A DNA stretch of 64,000 nt from Phragmites australis (lineage: Eukaryota > Streptophyta > Magnoliopsida > Poales > Poaceae), in assembly GCF_958298935.1 (NCBI RefSeq), contig NC_084943.1:5962001-6026000 (forward strand), in the 5' to 3' direction. The notes below the pieces were generated by a model that did no database searches, was not told where the DNA came from, and worked only from the letters and a program-made list of their open reading frames with translations. Position 1 is the stretch's first letter. The number at the start of each line of letters is the position of its first letter. A program made the translations under genes and the position numbers. This document shows, piece by piece, positions 10,497-22,476 of the stretch.

Positions 10497-11035
10497 CTAT
10501 CATATTTAGATACCTTAAGGTTTTTCATTATTATCGTGACATATCTCTATCATCGGGATGAAAATCCCTAAACATATGGAAACTGACCGTAGATACACAG
10601 GATATCTTGTAAATAGTGAAATTTATCTCTAAAAACAGGAAGGAAGGAATCCAGAGACCATACAATACCACATATATATACGAAGCTAGGGGACCTTGTG
10701 GAAGACAAGTCCATTGAAACCATCACGCGCCATTCAAATCTACGGAAGATCCAACCCTCCAAGCATTATGCAGTTTAGATCTGCAGTAGCATTTTTCGCT
10801 GACTACATGCAAGGGACCCATCCGACTTGGTTTTGATCCATCTAGACTAGCCACACATCCCCTTGTAATAGTCTCAAAGAATAATACAAGATAAACATGA
10901 CACATGACTATTATCCTAAGGGAGACATTAACTTGTATAAAAATCCCTCTGTGTGTTATGTGATCCGTCTACTCGAGGTATCCCTTACTACTCCTACAAA
11001 TTCGTAAGATTGCCAATTCACCAATCGTTAACGGC
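10497..11035 (+). mobile_element. 5' LTR of gypsy copy A (Tat lineage)
   Basis: This stretch aligns by eye with the LTRs at 38.2 and 38.7 kb: CTTAAGG near the start, then ACATATCTCTATC, CCATACAATACCACATATAT, TTATCCTAAGGGAGAC and a TATA-like CTTGTATAAAAATCCCTC close to the end. It is followed by TGGCGTCGTCCATGGGGATC at 11036, the leader/primer-site sequence that follows LTRs in RIRE2-like Tat gypsy elements (typically TGGCGCCGTCTGTGGG). The left boundary is approximate and no TSD was found. Confidence 0.7.
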
Positions 11036-11040
11036 TGGCG

Positions 11041-14000
11041 TCGTCCATGGGGATCATGACAATAGGCGTTGAAACATCTACACACGACATGCCATCGGCT
11101 TCGCCCAAGCCGGCACCAAGGACTGGCTTCTTGGGCGAGGGTTTCTACGACAACTTCACCCCCTCCTCGACCGATGAGCCGGCGATTGATTGGGTGAACC
11201 TCGATGACTTCGACAACAAGGTAAGTCGCTTTATAGATCAGTGTGCTAAGGACTACGACATCAAGTTTGAACCATGCGATTGCTAAGACGATCGTGAAAG
11301 TGATGTTCGCCACAAGTCAGAATCCTCCCTCGTAGCTTCTGACAACATGGATTGTCGAGATACCTAATTAGATCACTCCGATGACAAATCCATAATGGAT
11401 CTAGATTCATCTTCTAGTAGAGATTACCCCCGAGAAGTCTTTGCTATTGAAGACGAGGACGACGATCTAGACAAACATTATGACGATCCCGCAAACATGT
11501 GGGTACCTATCGCTTCGGTTCCGAGGGACGGCCAGCCTCCACTAGCTACGCCGCCCCCGCCCCCCCCCCCCCCGATCCAAAACCCCAACAAAGCACAGGG
11601 TCTAACATCTCCTGACCACCAGCAGAGGGCTTGATGCTATATATCTGTAGCAATACAGAGGTTCCTCCTTCTACAAGAGGCTCTCATGTGCCCTCCGAGT
11701 GCAGATTTGATGAGCCCCGCCGGTAAGGGATGGATCAACTTGGTGACCGGCATAGCGAAGGAGGCCATCACCTAGGTCCAGAATTCCCATCTAGCCGTCG
11801 CTAGGAATAGGTCTAATCGGTGATAGTTTCACACCACCCTTCTCGTGATGGATTAGATTTAGAGAGGTGTAATCTTCGGAACAAGTTGACCCAGGAAGAT
11901 AACTGAGCAAATAATGGCCACAGGATCTCGTCGATCAAAGATCACCCGATCAATGATCTACGTGAAGTTATGAACCAGTGGAGGCACTCGAAGATCCCTG
12001 AGGAGGCATCAACTACGCCTCGGTGGTCTGATCGTAGGACACCTCGTCACCGCTCGAGCCGGGGCCGATCTCCAACCCCTATGCATAAATAACCTGTGGT
12101 CACCAAACTGAGCAAGGTGCCATCAACGGCTGATATGCCTTCTCTTTAGATTTACAGAACATAAACTGACCGGCATGACTCATCTTGGGTTGATCAATAA
12201 GTACAATGGGAGCATGAATCCCATTGAGTTCCTCCAGATCTACACCACGACAATCCAAGCAACTGACAGGGATGATAAGATAATGACAAATTACCTCCCC
12301 ATAGCCCTAGAAGTGGCAACCAGAACTTGGTTGACCAACCTATCGCTAGGAGCAATCTACTCGTGGGAGCAGCTCTGCGATGTATTCCGAGATAACTTCT
12401 AGGGTATGTACGTTCACGCTATCACGAAAAATAATCTCTACCATTGCGAGCAAACGGATAAAGAAACCATGTGAGAGTTCATGCGCTGCTTCAGCAACAC
12501 CCAAAACACCATCCCGAAGATCAGCGATTATGATGTCATCGAAGCATTCACTCAAGGGGTTAGGAGCTAACGATGCGTTGAAGACATCGCCGGGAAGGAT
12601 CTTGAGATGGTCAAAGAGCTCAGAAGATCTTCGATATGGTAGCCAAGGCCGAAGAGGTGCTCCTCTTTGTTAAGGAGAAGGCCCAATGCATCAAACACCC
12701 TTAGCCTGAGCTCAACAACGACGTGGCCAAGAGCAAGTGCAAGAAGAACTCCAAAGGAGGTAAGGGCAAGAAGACCAAAGCTGATGAGGTTTTTGCATAT
12801 CTTCTTGACACTCATCCTGACAAGCGCTCTAGTTTGTATCGGGGCAAGAGCTACACATCGGGAACCAACGAACATAACGGCAAGCCTTGGTGCGATCTCC
12901 ATCAAACCAACAACCATAATCTCCACGAGTGCCACATCTGAAAGAAGATAGTCAAAATTGAGATCGAGAAGGCCAAAGGAAAGAAGACCTAGGTCGTGGC
13001 CCAAAATAGAGACTCTAGCTCCAATAGCAGCAAGGACGACTTGAACCCGATGTCCTTCCAACTAGAAGAGAGGATCCTCGACCACATGTTTAGTAGTTCT
13101 ACGTCCCACGAGTCCAAAAGACAGTACAAGATGGTGGTATGAGAAGTTTTAGTTGTCATCCCTAAGTGTCACTAGGTCATCAAGTGGTCTAATGTTGAGA
13201 TCTCCTTCAACCAGGATGACTACCTGGAGAACTTTGTATGGCCAAGACACTTCCCGATAGTGGTCGAGTCCATGATAAACAACTGTAAGGTCTCCCGAGT
13301 GCTTACCTATGGAGGGAGTTCCCTGAACATCCTCTTCACAGGTGCACTCGAAGCGATGTAGATCTCCTGATTATGCACTTGAAGCTGGTTACGTAAGCCT
13401 TCCACGACATAGTATCCGAATCCTCGGCCACTCATATTGTCCAAATATCATTCTCCATTACCTTCAAGAAGCATGATAACTTTTGTACATAAAAGATTAT
13501 GTTCGATGTGGTCGAATTCGAGACGACATATAACGCCATCTTTGGATGACCAACTTTAGCCAAGTTCAGGACTCGAGGGAGTCATTACTATCTGGGGTTG
13601 TCCAAAAGTAGGCCTCTACTGCAACAAGCAGAGTCTCGACAAGCCAACGCAACACCACCGTGACAACGAGATGAAGAACTCAAGGCCTAAGGTGGCCATA
13701 AAGTTCCATGGCGAAGTCAAAACTATTCTTTTGGACCCAGCAGAGCCATCCAATACTGTCTGGATTGGCTCTAATCTGGATCCCAAATAGGAACTCATGA
13801 TCTTCACATTCCTCTGGGCAAACAGCGACGTGTTTGCATGGCTATCGTCTGACATGCCCGGTATCCCCAGAGAGGTGATCACAAATTAGCTATCTGAACT
13901 GATGCAAAGCCGACCAAGCAACAGCTCCGGTTGTTTATGCTCGACCAAAAGGAGGCCATCAAAGAGGTGATCGAAAGGCTCACCTAGGAAGGATTCATCC

Positions 14001-14205
14001 TAGAGGTGTACCATCTCAAGTGGCTTGCTAACCCTGTCATGGTCAAAAAATCAAATGGCAAGTGGTGAATGTGTGTAGATTTCACCGACCTCAACAAAGC
14101 ATGCCCTAAGGGTGCCTTCCTTCTACCATGCATAGATCAAATAGTCGACTCCACCTCCGGATGTGACTATTTACGTCATCTTGATGCTTATTCTGGTTAT
14201 TAGAG
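11041..14205 (+). pseudogene. Gypsy copy A gag-protease-RT relic
   Basis: Read across several frames, this is a decayed Ty3/gypsy polyprotein. The N-terminal gag (11047-11634) is acidic with a run of prolines. The retrotransposon-gag domain is at 12175-12402 (KYNGSMNPIEFLQIY, TWLTNLSLGAIYSWEQL). A lysine-rich segment and a zinc-knuckle-like WCDLHQTNNHNLHECH lie at 12723-12941. The protease region is at about 13160-13560 with KWSNVEI and (in pieces) GGSSLNILF-like sequence. RT begins at 13900 with KEVIERLT, ANPVMVKKSNGKW, CVDFTDLNKACPK and HLDAYSGY and ends abruptly at about 14205. Many stops and frameshifts show it is dead. Integrase and 3' LTR are missing. The same family recurs at 31.6 and 39.2 kb. 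Confidence 0.8.
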
Positions 14206-14703
14206 TATCTCCAAGAGCCTCTTTATTTAGCTCCCTATAGCTAAATTTAGAGATGGGAAGGCGACGAAGGCATGGCATGGGGAGATCGGAGGTGAATCCA
14301 ACGATTTGAGGTGCAAGGGGGAAACAAAGAAAAGGGGCGAGCTTCATCTTTTATAGAGAGAGGGGGGAGAGAGGCGGCGGCGAGATGGTGCGACCCGGCA
14401 TCTCAGTGAATAGGATAGTGAGCGACACATCTTTTTCCCAGGTTTCACGCAAGGTGTGGTAGCTCAGCTATTGGCCATCCACGCACAACGGTCAATCATG
14501 TCGTGATGTCGGGCTATCCCGCAACTTGCGCACGCTCTGTTAGCGAGAGGGACACAGAGCGAGAGTGTGGAGAGAGTAGAAGGATGATGAAGGCTTTCGG
14601 AGCCTTAATGGTGAGGGGAAAGGGCGGCGTGACTTTTGGATCACGTGAGGGCGAGCTGGAGGAGGAAGACAATGCCGATAGGGCTGCCAGCGTGGCACGC
14701 GCG

Positions 14704-14775
<72 letters not shown>

Positions 14776-15395
14776 CGTGAGTTGGGCCAACGCGTGTCGT
14801 GGCCCAGGCAATAGGGAGAGGAGAGTGGGGGTGATGCCGGGCTGGCTGGGTCGCGTGGCCAGGCTACGAAGAGAGAAAGGGAGATGGTGGCCCAAGAGAA
14901 AAAAAAAGGAATTGGATTTGATTTGGAAAAGATTCAATGAAATTATTTGAATTTTGGACTTGAATTTGGATTTGGCATCAATTCAAATAGGAGTATTTGC
15001 ATTAGGATTTGGATTTGAAGCTCTAAGATTTTGGATAGGATTTGAAATCAGAAAATTGGAATTAATTTGAATCTCAGCTGAATTGAATCTAAGAAATAGA
15101 TTTGAATTTGAGAGATATTCAAATTCAAATCTCCACTCAAACAACCATAAAAACAATAAACCAAAATGCATATGATCAACTTATTGCAAGGATTAATTTA
15201 GAAATTAATTTGGTACTCTTTAGATACTAAGTCAAAATAATATATTTGAACATATACATACAAGTATATATATATATATATATATATATATTTAAATATA
15301 TATTTTTCTTGATTTTATGTTGTTTTAAATAATTATATTTTTTAAAAAGGACTGAATTTTGCTATAATCTAAATGCTAAAACTCGGGATGTTATA
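14206..15395 (-). mobile_element. Gypsy-type LTR relic in reverse orientation
   Basis: On the minus strand the block would start TATAACATCCCGAGTTTTAG at 15395 (decayed from TGTAACACCC-type LTR ends) and run through a long AT-rich part made of GATTTGAATT-like words, a GC-rich part, a CT microsatellite and a TATA-like CTCTATAAAAGATG near 14352. The AT-rich half (14930-15395) is similar to 59.1-59.99 kb, including ATGCATATGATCAA and AAAATAATATATTTGAA, so both derive from one LTR family. The left end is unclear. The first 50 bases (14206-14255, GAGTATCTCCAAGAGCC) look like the end of a different small transposon. Confidence 0.55.
14707..14773. repeat. (GA)n microsatellite
   Basis: An uninterrupted GA dinucleotide run of about 67 bases. 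It produces Arg-Glu and Ser-Leu repeat frames on both strands that are not genes. Confidence 0.95.
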
Positions 15396-15399
15396 GCAT

Positions 15400-16297
15400 G
15401 TTATGCTCTTTTTGCTGCGCAAGATATTCATAATGTTGTAGAACCTTTTTCTTATTCCAAAGCTATCTCTTGTGAAAAATCTTCTATGTGGTTGATAGCT
15501 ATGGATGAAGAAATTGAGAGTCTCCATAAAAATCGTACATGCGATTTGGTTGAGGTTCCAAAAGGTAAAAAAAAACCTTTAAAGTGCAAATGGATTTATT
15601 AGAAGAAAGAATATATCTCTGGAATTGAACCTGAAAGATGGAAAGCCCGTTTCGTAGTAAAAGATTTTGACCAAAGGGAAGGTATTGACTTCAATGAAAC
15701 CTTTTCTCCTATTGTACGCCACTCTTCCATTTGGGTGATGCTTGGTTTTGTTACTTTATTTGATTTGGAATTAGAGCAACTTGATGTTAAAACTGCTTTC
15801 TTACATGGAGATTTAAAAGAGGAGATTTTATGACATAACTTGAAGGTTTTGCTACTCCTGAAAAAGAGCATTTAGTTTATCATTTAAACTAATCTCTTTA
15901 TGGTCTTAAACAAGCTCCTAGATAGTGGTATAAAGGTTTGATTCCTTTATATTTGCACAATAATATTTTTGCAGCAATTATAATAATTGTGTTTACTTCA
16001 AACAATTTTCCAATTGATCTTTCATTTATTTACTGCTCTATATTGATGATTTTCTCATTGCTTCTCATGACAAGTTCTTGATTAATGAATTGAAAGCTCA
16101 ACTTAGTCACGAGATGAAAAATCTTGGTCTAGCAAAGAAAATTCTTGGTGTGGAAATTCAACGTGATTGCAAGGTTGGTAAATTATTTATATATCAAAAA
16201 AGTTACATTGAGAACATACTTGATAGATTTAATCTTGGCAATTGCAACACTATTTCTACACCTTTTGCTTCACACTTTAAATAATCTTTTAAGTTTT
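15400..16297 (+). pseudogene. Ty1/copia reverse transcriptase, first part
   Basis: The plus strand encodes a copia RT with several stops: MDEEIESLHKNRTCDLVEVP, then PERWKARFVVKDFDQREGID, FNETFSPIVRHSSIWVMLGF and LEQLDVKTAFLHGDLKEEI, and after a gap LINELKAQLSHEMKNLGLAK and NILDRFNLGNCNTISTPFA. The order matches the copia RT domain, in which the RNA-DNA polymerising core is followed by the connection to RNase H. An L1-type LINE interrupts it at about 16298, and the frame resumes after 21303 with the next expected residues. Gag, protease and integrase are not present upstream. Confidence 0.85.
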
Positions 16298-16685
16298 TTT
16301 TGCGAAACTGTAAGGAAATTCCCCACAGTGCATTTTTCATTAAAGAAAGGGGTAGAAAAGGTTATAAGGTTGCAAGGTTAGCAAGGAGCTTACCTAGGCA
16401 AGATCATATAGCCAATTGTAAATACTGGGCCTAATCACATCTTTTACTCATATTAGAAGTAGAATTACAGTTTCTATGAACTTCAAGAGCCAGAGATGGT
16501 GCGAAGGCAGGGCTTGATCAAAAATCTTGGCGTTCCTCTGTTTCCATATTTCCTAGGCTACAATGAGGAATATCTCCATAAAGAATGGGTGAGAGAACAT
16601 CTGTTTGGCCAACAATATTCTTTCATTCAACTCCAGGTGTAATCTCCATCTAATCCCTAAGGTTCTCTAACATCTTCTGCTAAAC

Positions 16686-17450
16686 TCACATTAAAAAAAA
16701 TAGATGTTTGATCGTTTCCTCCACTTGTTTGTTGCATAGAATGTAGTTGCATTGATTTGGATCTTGAAATTGATGATGTTTTCTATGTTGTAGCATGTTT
16801 CTGGTGTTCGGCCTATCTCGAAGGAGCAGCCAAACAAAGAACTTAATTCTCAGAATGTATTTTGATTCCCATATGAGCATGAAAGGCCGTGGGGCTGTTT
16901 CATGCTGAAAGAATAGTCTGTAGAATTGCCGACAAGTGTATACTTTGTTACCCCATATGAAACCCCAGGAATCTTTTGGATTCGTGATTATTAGTTCGTC
17001 TAACTCCCTTTGCAGATGTAGCAATTCTTCATAGGTCTGCCCTGTCAGTAGAAGATTGAAAAGTACTCTCAGATTGTCTATGGATGCCAAGATTTTCCGG
17101 ACAGATAGTCTATCTTTTTCCACAAATGAATATACCCTTAGATATTTGGCTTGCAGTGGAGCATCTAGCCATAAGTTGTCCCAAAACAGCACCGTGTCAC
17201 CTTCACCAATTGAGCACTTGGCAATGCCTCTATAGATCACATTTAGTCTAAGTACATCTTTCCACCAGAACGATTCTACTTCCCTTGATGCATGAGGGAT
17301 TTTGTCTTGATAGTATTTGGCCCAGACAAGTTTTACACATGGTAGATTAGCTTTTTGGTAGAACTTATTGAGTTGCTTTATAAGCAAAGCATAATTCTGT
17401 ATCCTAGTATTGATGACACCTAGACCCCCTTTATCCTTTGGCATACACAC
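16686..17450 (-). pseudogene. LINE ORF2 C-terminus with zf-RVT domain
   Basis: A 254-codon open stretch starts CMPKDKGGLGVINTRIQNYA and continues with KQLNKFYQKANLPCVKLVW, SFWWKDVLRLNVIYRGIAKC, GEGDTVLFWDNLWLD and, near the end, FFVWLLLRDRPNTRNML and CNYILCNKQVEETIKHLFF. This is the region after the RT core of plant L1 elements, ending in the CxxC...H zinc-binding motif thought to help bind the element's RNA. It is the longest uninterrupted piece of this LINE. An in-frame stop upstream separates it from the RT block. Confidence 0.85.
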
Positions 17451-17501
17451 CTTTTCCCATGCTGCTAAGTTCCCTCCTTTTTTGTTGATATCATTGCATG
17501 T

Positions 17502-18940
17502 TCATAAGCATTGATTTCGTGCTCTGTCTATGAACTCAATGACTCTAGCTGGTAGCTTCAACGTGCACATGGTGTATGTTGGGAGGGAAGAGAATACTAT
17601 GTTTACCAGTTCTAATCTCCCAGAATATGAAAGGAAGGATGATGATGTGGTCAACCTTCTCTTAGTTCTATCCATGACCGGGGTGAGATCTTGCATGCGT
17701 AGCTTTGTCGTTCCCATTGGCAACCCAAGATATGTGAATGGCAAGGAGCCAACGGTGCATCCATAAGTCCCTGGAAGGATTTCCATTTTTTCTGTAGTCA
17801 CGTTGATTGGAATCATGAGGGATTTGTTGTAATTTACTTTGAGTCCCATAAAATTTGAGTAGGTGTTGAGGAGAGATTTCAGAGCGAGGAGTTGCTTGGC
17901 ATTAGCTTGCATGATCAGCAAGGTATCGTAAGCATATTGAATGATTGGAAAATCCACTCCCTCGTATTGGCCTATAGGAGGAAGCAGCAGCCCTTGCCTA
18001 AAAGCTTTATTTATTATGCTTTGTAAAAAATCTGCTGCCAAGACAAAAAAGCAAAGGAGATAAGGGATCTCCTTGCTGAACTCCTCTCTTGCATTTGAAC
18101 TGCTTTCCCAACACCCCATTCAGTAAGGATAAGATACATGATATCCATTGAACCCATTTTTTTAGGAAAACCCGTCTAAGTCATGATATGTAGGATTGTT
18201 GAGTGCTCAACAGTGTCAAAAGCTTTTGCAAAATCTAGTGTCAGATTGATAGCTTCCTTCTTTGATTGATGACATTGATGAATATATTCAAAAGACCAAG
18301 CAAGACAGTCCTGGATAGTTCTTGATTTGAGAAAGCCATATTGGTTGGTGTGAATGAGTTGCAATATTACGTTATGTAATCTATCTGCTAAAATTTTTGT
18401 GAGCAGCTTGAGGTTGTAGTTGAGGAGGGAGATTGGCCTAAAATCATTCACCTCTCGGGGTTTTGCAATCTGGGCACCAAAGTAATGTGGTAGTTATTTA
18501 TAGTTTCCAGACTGATCTTTCCATCAAAGAAATATTGACATAGCTTATAAAAGTTCTATCTGATGATGATCCAACATTTTTTAACGAATAACCCAATGAA
18601 TCCATCAGGCCTCGGGGCCTTATCATTTGGTAATCTTTTGACAATGGCATCAATTTCAGCTTCTGAAAAAGGCTCAATGAGACAGCTCAAGTCAATTTGG
18701 CATTCAATGAGAGTAGAGAGGTCAAAGTGCATCACTGGGCTATTTGAAACCCCCATCCGGTTCTTGAATGATTGCCATAACAGTGTAGCCTTACCCTCAT
18801 GATCCGTTACCATTTGATCATCTGCGTTCTGTATGTGGGATATAGTGTTTTTCCTATTACTTTCTGTAGCAATGGCATGGAAAAACTTCATGCATTCATC
18901 ACCAAATTGAATCCAATTTAAAGTGCCTCTTTTTTCCACT
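17502..18940 (-). pseudogene. LINE ORF2 reverse transcriptase core (broken)
   Basis: Three minus frames together cover the RT. 18939-18556 has the GTLNWIQFGDECMKFFHAIA segment and KRLPNDKAPRPDGFIGLF. 18451-18176 has [37 protein letters not shown] and [12 protein letters not shown] (the first catalytic Asp block). 18119-17502 has the region that should hold the YADD box but reads IIQYAYDTLLIM, so the first of the two Asp residues is Tyr. The enzyme would be inactive even without the frameshifts. Downstream FMGLKVNYNKSLMIPIN and FTYLGLPMG are typical of plant LINE RT. Confidence 0.85.
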
Positions 18941-19289
18941 AGAGTTTCTTATAATGCAGAAGTATGAGCAAGTGCTTCTTGATGATTGTCCTAAAATTCC
19001 CTTTAGCATGATATAGTGGTTGCAGCTCCTCTAGAGAATCAATAAACATGATGGCTTTATTACAATTCTCAATGAGGATGTTAAGCTTAGATATTGTTTA
19101 CTCCACTGCTTAAGCTCCCTTCCCAAGATTTTAAACTTCACCGTGATGGTAGATGTTGCATCCTTTGTTCCCACCTCAGTGGACCAAGCTTTACAGACAA
19201 CATCAAAGAACCCAGGGTGCTCTAGCCAATAATTCTCAAAATGAAAAACTTGAGCTTTAGGAATGGTTGTGTCTACTGTGACCTTGCAG

Positions 19290-20000
19290 GGGGACATGAT
19301 CCGACGTAGTTAGTGCCAGTGAGAGCACCAAAGTGTTACGATTTTGGGTTGTCCAATTAATCGAAGTGAAAACCGAATCCAATTGTATAAAAAGTGCATG
19401 ATGCTACATGTTGCTCCAAGTGAATGCCCTTCCTTTAAGAGGTATTTCTATTAAGCCAAGGTGCTCAATGATATCATTGAAGACAAATATGTCTTGGGGG
19501 CTACCACTGGGTTGGTTTCTATCTTCCAGAGATCGGTAAAAATTGAAATCTCCTAGGATGAGCCAATTCTCATCATCATGAATGCTTAGGTCTCACAATC
19601 ATTCAACAAAGTGTGATCTATCTGGTTCACGGCATGGATCATAAATAGTTACTAGAGTCCAGGAGTCTAAATTATGTAGAGACGTGACCGTCATTTTCAT
19701 AGCAAACTATTGCTTCTCCAGGGTGGACATAGAAAAGACAGAGCTGATCCAAGCTACTACAATCCCACCAGAAGCCCCAAGAGAAGGCACAAAATCAAAT
19801 TTATCGAAGCGTTTGGGGGTAAACTGTCATAAATCCAAAAGGGAGAATGCTTCATGTTTTGTTTCCTAGAAACAGAGGAGGGAACAAGCGCTTTCCTCAA
19901 TTTTATCCCTTATTATCGACCATTTATCTGGATCATTTGAGCCCCTCACATTCCATTTTAAGATATTTAGCTTCTATTCATTAACCAAGGATCAAGTGCA
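19290..20000 (-). pseudogene. LINE ORF2 endonuclease (APE-type), broken
   Basis: Reading the minus strand from about 19965 gives LNILKWNVRGSNDPDKWSII, then LLCFQETKHEAFSLL, ASGGIVVAWIS, NWLILGDFNFYRS and RAFTWSN. These are the blocks of the apurinic/apyrimidinic-type endonuclease of L1 elements: the N of NVRG, the E of QETK and the D-x-N of GDFN are metal and catalytic residues. Two or more stops interrupt it, and the final SDH block is not clean. It is joined downstream to the RT region through 19297-19031, which has VFHFENYWLEHPGFFDVV. Confidence 0.8.
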
Positions 20001-20101
20001 AATAATTAACTTGTGTACCAGTAGACAAGTGCTAGGAGCTCACTAGTTGGTACAGGATTATATACGGCATAGCATGAACCGTATCTAGCATTGTGAGATA
20101 G

Positions 20102-21298
20102 TCAATGTGTGTTGATCCGAAGTCTGAACAAATTCCGACATGGAACATCCATCAACAGAAATTGTGCGTCATGGAGGAAGGACCATGATCCATGGAGTAA
20201 AGGTGTATACACCCTCAAATCACAAAGACATATATGACCATGATCGACTAGGCAAAGATAGCAAAGGTTCGACCAACAGATAACCATAAAGTTTTGAGTA
20301 CGATATATAACCATAAAGTTTGTAGAATGATAGAGTAAAATGACCAACCAAGCAACTACATGTTTATCATAGATAGCATCATCAACTCCCACAAAAAGGG
20401 GTAATGCAAAGTCACTCCACCACTGATCAATAAGAATTGGGCCTGAGACCTGATGACTAGTAGGTTGCTTCGCAAACATTAAAGATGGGTCTGTTGCTTT
20501 CACATTGGTCTGCCGATGTGTCCTCTAGCTATATATATTGAAAGCCAATTGCCGATGAGTGTATATGTTGGAAGCCATTATTGTTGTCCTTGAGTCGAAT
20601 GTTGTGGCGTAGAGTCTTATCCACTAGGGCGTTGTTTTACGTCTAGTCGATGACCTTGTGACTGGTTTCTTTGGGGGTTTAGGTAAGACAGTAGCCTTCA
20701 GTTGACACTTCACTCGGGTCGCGAATGCATCAGAGGACAAGTCCATATCTTCAGTCATGTCATGAACAGAGTTAGCAGGTGGACTATCTTGAGGTGTAGG
20801 TGGCACAAAAGGGAGTTTACTAACTCTAGCTTCTGAACCTAATCCAGGGTCAACATGCAAATTAGGCTCCCGAAGGGCAGACAGTGAGGGAGGCGCGGGG
20901 TCAATAGCTGAGTTTAGGTTCTTCTCATTAATTACTGGATCAGCCAACTGAAACCTCAATAGAGCAGGCTCCAGAAAAGCCCTCAGAACCACAACCAGTG
21001 AGAAAGTGTTTGATCATTTTCTCTTAAGGGGAAGGATAGGTACAGGGTGAATCACCGAGGGGTGTTGAAGTGAAACGACCATTGGCCGGATAGCACTCGT
21101 GAACTGTACTGTGACATCCATCTGGTGCAACTGGTATGGGACAATCATGAGATTTGAGTCAAAGGAGCACTGTCCACCATTCCTGCTGTCATTGATATCA
21201 TTCCAAACTGCATCCAAATCACTGTCAGACCCATTTGCTTGATAAAAAGAGAGGGTAGAGCCAGAGCTGCTCAAAGAAAGAATTATCTTTAAGTCCAT
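20102..21298 (-). pseudogene. LINE ORF1-like / spacer region
   Basis: Three minus frames (21298-21014, 20992-20624 and 20503-20102) fill the space between the 5' end of the LINE and its endonuclease. The first begins MDLKIILSLSSSGSTLSFYQ and includes an acidic SDSDLDAVWNDIND. The second is proline-rich and ends in a basic KPPKKPVTRSSTRRK. These compositions fit the tail of a plant LINE ORF1 or the N-terminal extension of ORF2. No CCHC knuckle was found, so the assignment rests on position. Confidence 0.55.
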
Positions 21299-21302
21299 GT
21301 TC

Positions 21303-22110
21303 TATTAATGAAGAAGATAAAAACTACATGTCATGTGTTTTTTACACCAGTGTAGTTAGAAATCTTATGTATACTATGATTTGCACTCAACCAGATTTAG
21401 CTCATGCAGTTAATGTGGTTAATAGATTTATGCATAATCTTAGCAAAGAATATATGAATGGTGTTAAGTGGATTCTTCGTTATTGTAAGGTGTTTTTCAC
21501 TTTGACTTGATGTTTGATAAGAATAAGTGAAGACAAATAATGTTATTGGGTTTGTTGATTCCGATTATGCTGGTGATCTTGATAAATAAATGCCTATTTT
21601 TGAATATATCTTCTCTTTGTGTGGTTCAGCCGTTAGTTAAAAAGCTCCTCTCTGTCTGTTACTACTCTTTCTACTACTGAAGCAGAATATATTTCAGCTA
21701 TTGAATGTGTCAAGGAAGCTATTTGGTTGCAAGGTTTGGTTCATGAACTTGGTATTTCACAGGATATTAATATTGTTTATTGTTATAGACAATGCTATTT
21801 GTTTGACCAAGAATGATATGTTCCATGCTAAGACCAAGCATATTGATATCAAGTACCACTCTATTTGCGATATTGTTGGTGCTTTGTGGGAGTGAATTGT
21901 TGAGAGTAGAGAGTTGGTGCTTAGATGAGGACTGTTGAGAGTTGATGCACTTTATCATACATGGCTGTTGTGATGCTTTCTGATGTAGAAACGGAAATTA
22001 TGGTGGCGAGTGCATCTGACCACAAAGTGCATATTTCTGCTCCTACATCAGGTGCATATTGACCAAGTATATTGATATCAAGTATCACTTTATTTGCGAT
22101 ATTGTTGATT
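21303..22110 (+). pseudogene. Ty1/copia RT end and RNase H, second part
   Basis: The copia frame resumes after the LINE: NEEDKNYMSCVFYTSVVRNL, MYTMICTQPDLAHAVNVVNR and FMHNLSKEYMNGVKWILRY (end of the RT domain), then after frameshifts LSTTEAEYISAIECVKEAIW and LQGLVHELGI (RNase H, with the E of TEAEY) and TKHIDIKYHSICDIV near 21834. That last stretch recurs in a diverged copy at about 22065-22115, about 230 bases on, indicating a local duplication. No LTR of this element was identified to the right. A giant gypsy solo LTR follows at 22435. Confidence 0.8.
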
Positions 22111-22476
22111 GCACTTAGACAATAGCCTGTGGGAGCTGTACTCTGATGGATGGATTGTGTCGGGGAAGGTGATGACAGCGAAATCACGTCTTTTTTAAAA
22201 CGATTTGTTCAACATGGGAGCTCGAAATATCTTCACAATAAATAGGTTAGAATCTTTAAACCCGTCCCCCTGATTTGACTGCAGGTGGTAGTTGAAAATT
22301 GAAATAATATGAAAAAAGAGATAGTGAAATATCATTTACAAATCTTGTGTCCAACTAGAGTTAACAGAAACACATCAAAACGATATTTCAAGCTATCTAA
22401 TATAATGTGTAGTGAGACTACAAAATGCATGTAGTGTAACAACTCAAATTTTACAAAAAAAAAATTTCTTAAGAAA

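Larger units (their letters stand above)
16298..21302 (-). mobile_element. Nearly complete L1-type LINE in reverse, inserted in the copia RT
   Basis: A roughly 5-kb minus-strand non-LTR retrotransposon lies between the two halves of a copia RT. Its 3' end is at the left, where a short T run (complement of an A tail) begins at 16298. Its 5' end is near 21302, just upstream of a Met-Asp-Leu-Lys start. In order it carries an ORF1-like region (21298-20620), a putative spacer, an endonuclease (about 20000-19300), RT (18940-17502) and a zinc-binding domain (17450-16686). Frameshifts and stops occur throughout. No clear TSD was found: the flanks read TAATCTTTTAAG on the left and TATTAATGAAG on the right, and several codons of the copia frame seem to be missing at the junction. 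Confidence 0.88.

Noticed and set aside
12567..13061. 164-codon minus frame over gypsy copy A
   Set aside because: Antisense to the lysine-rich gag/zinc-knuckle region. It is a composition artefact, and a similar shadow lies at 33334-33540.
14503..14950. Long open frames over the GA tract on both strands (Arg-Glu and Ser-Leu repeats)
   Set aside because: They exist only because a dinucleotide repeat contains no stop codon. No conserved sequence flanks it.
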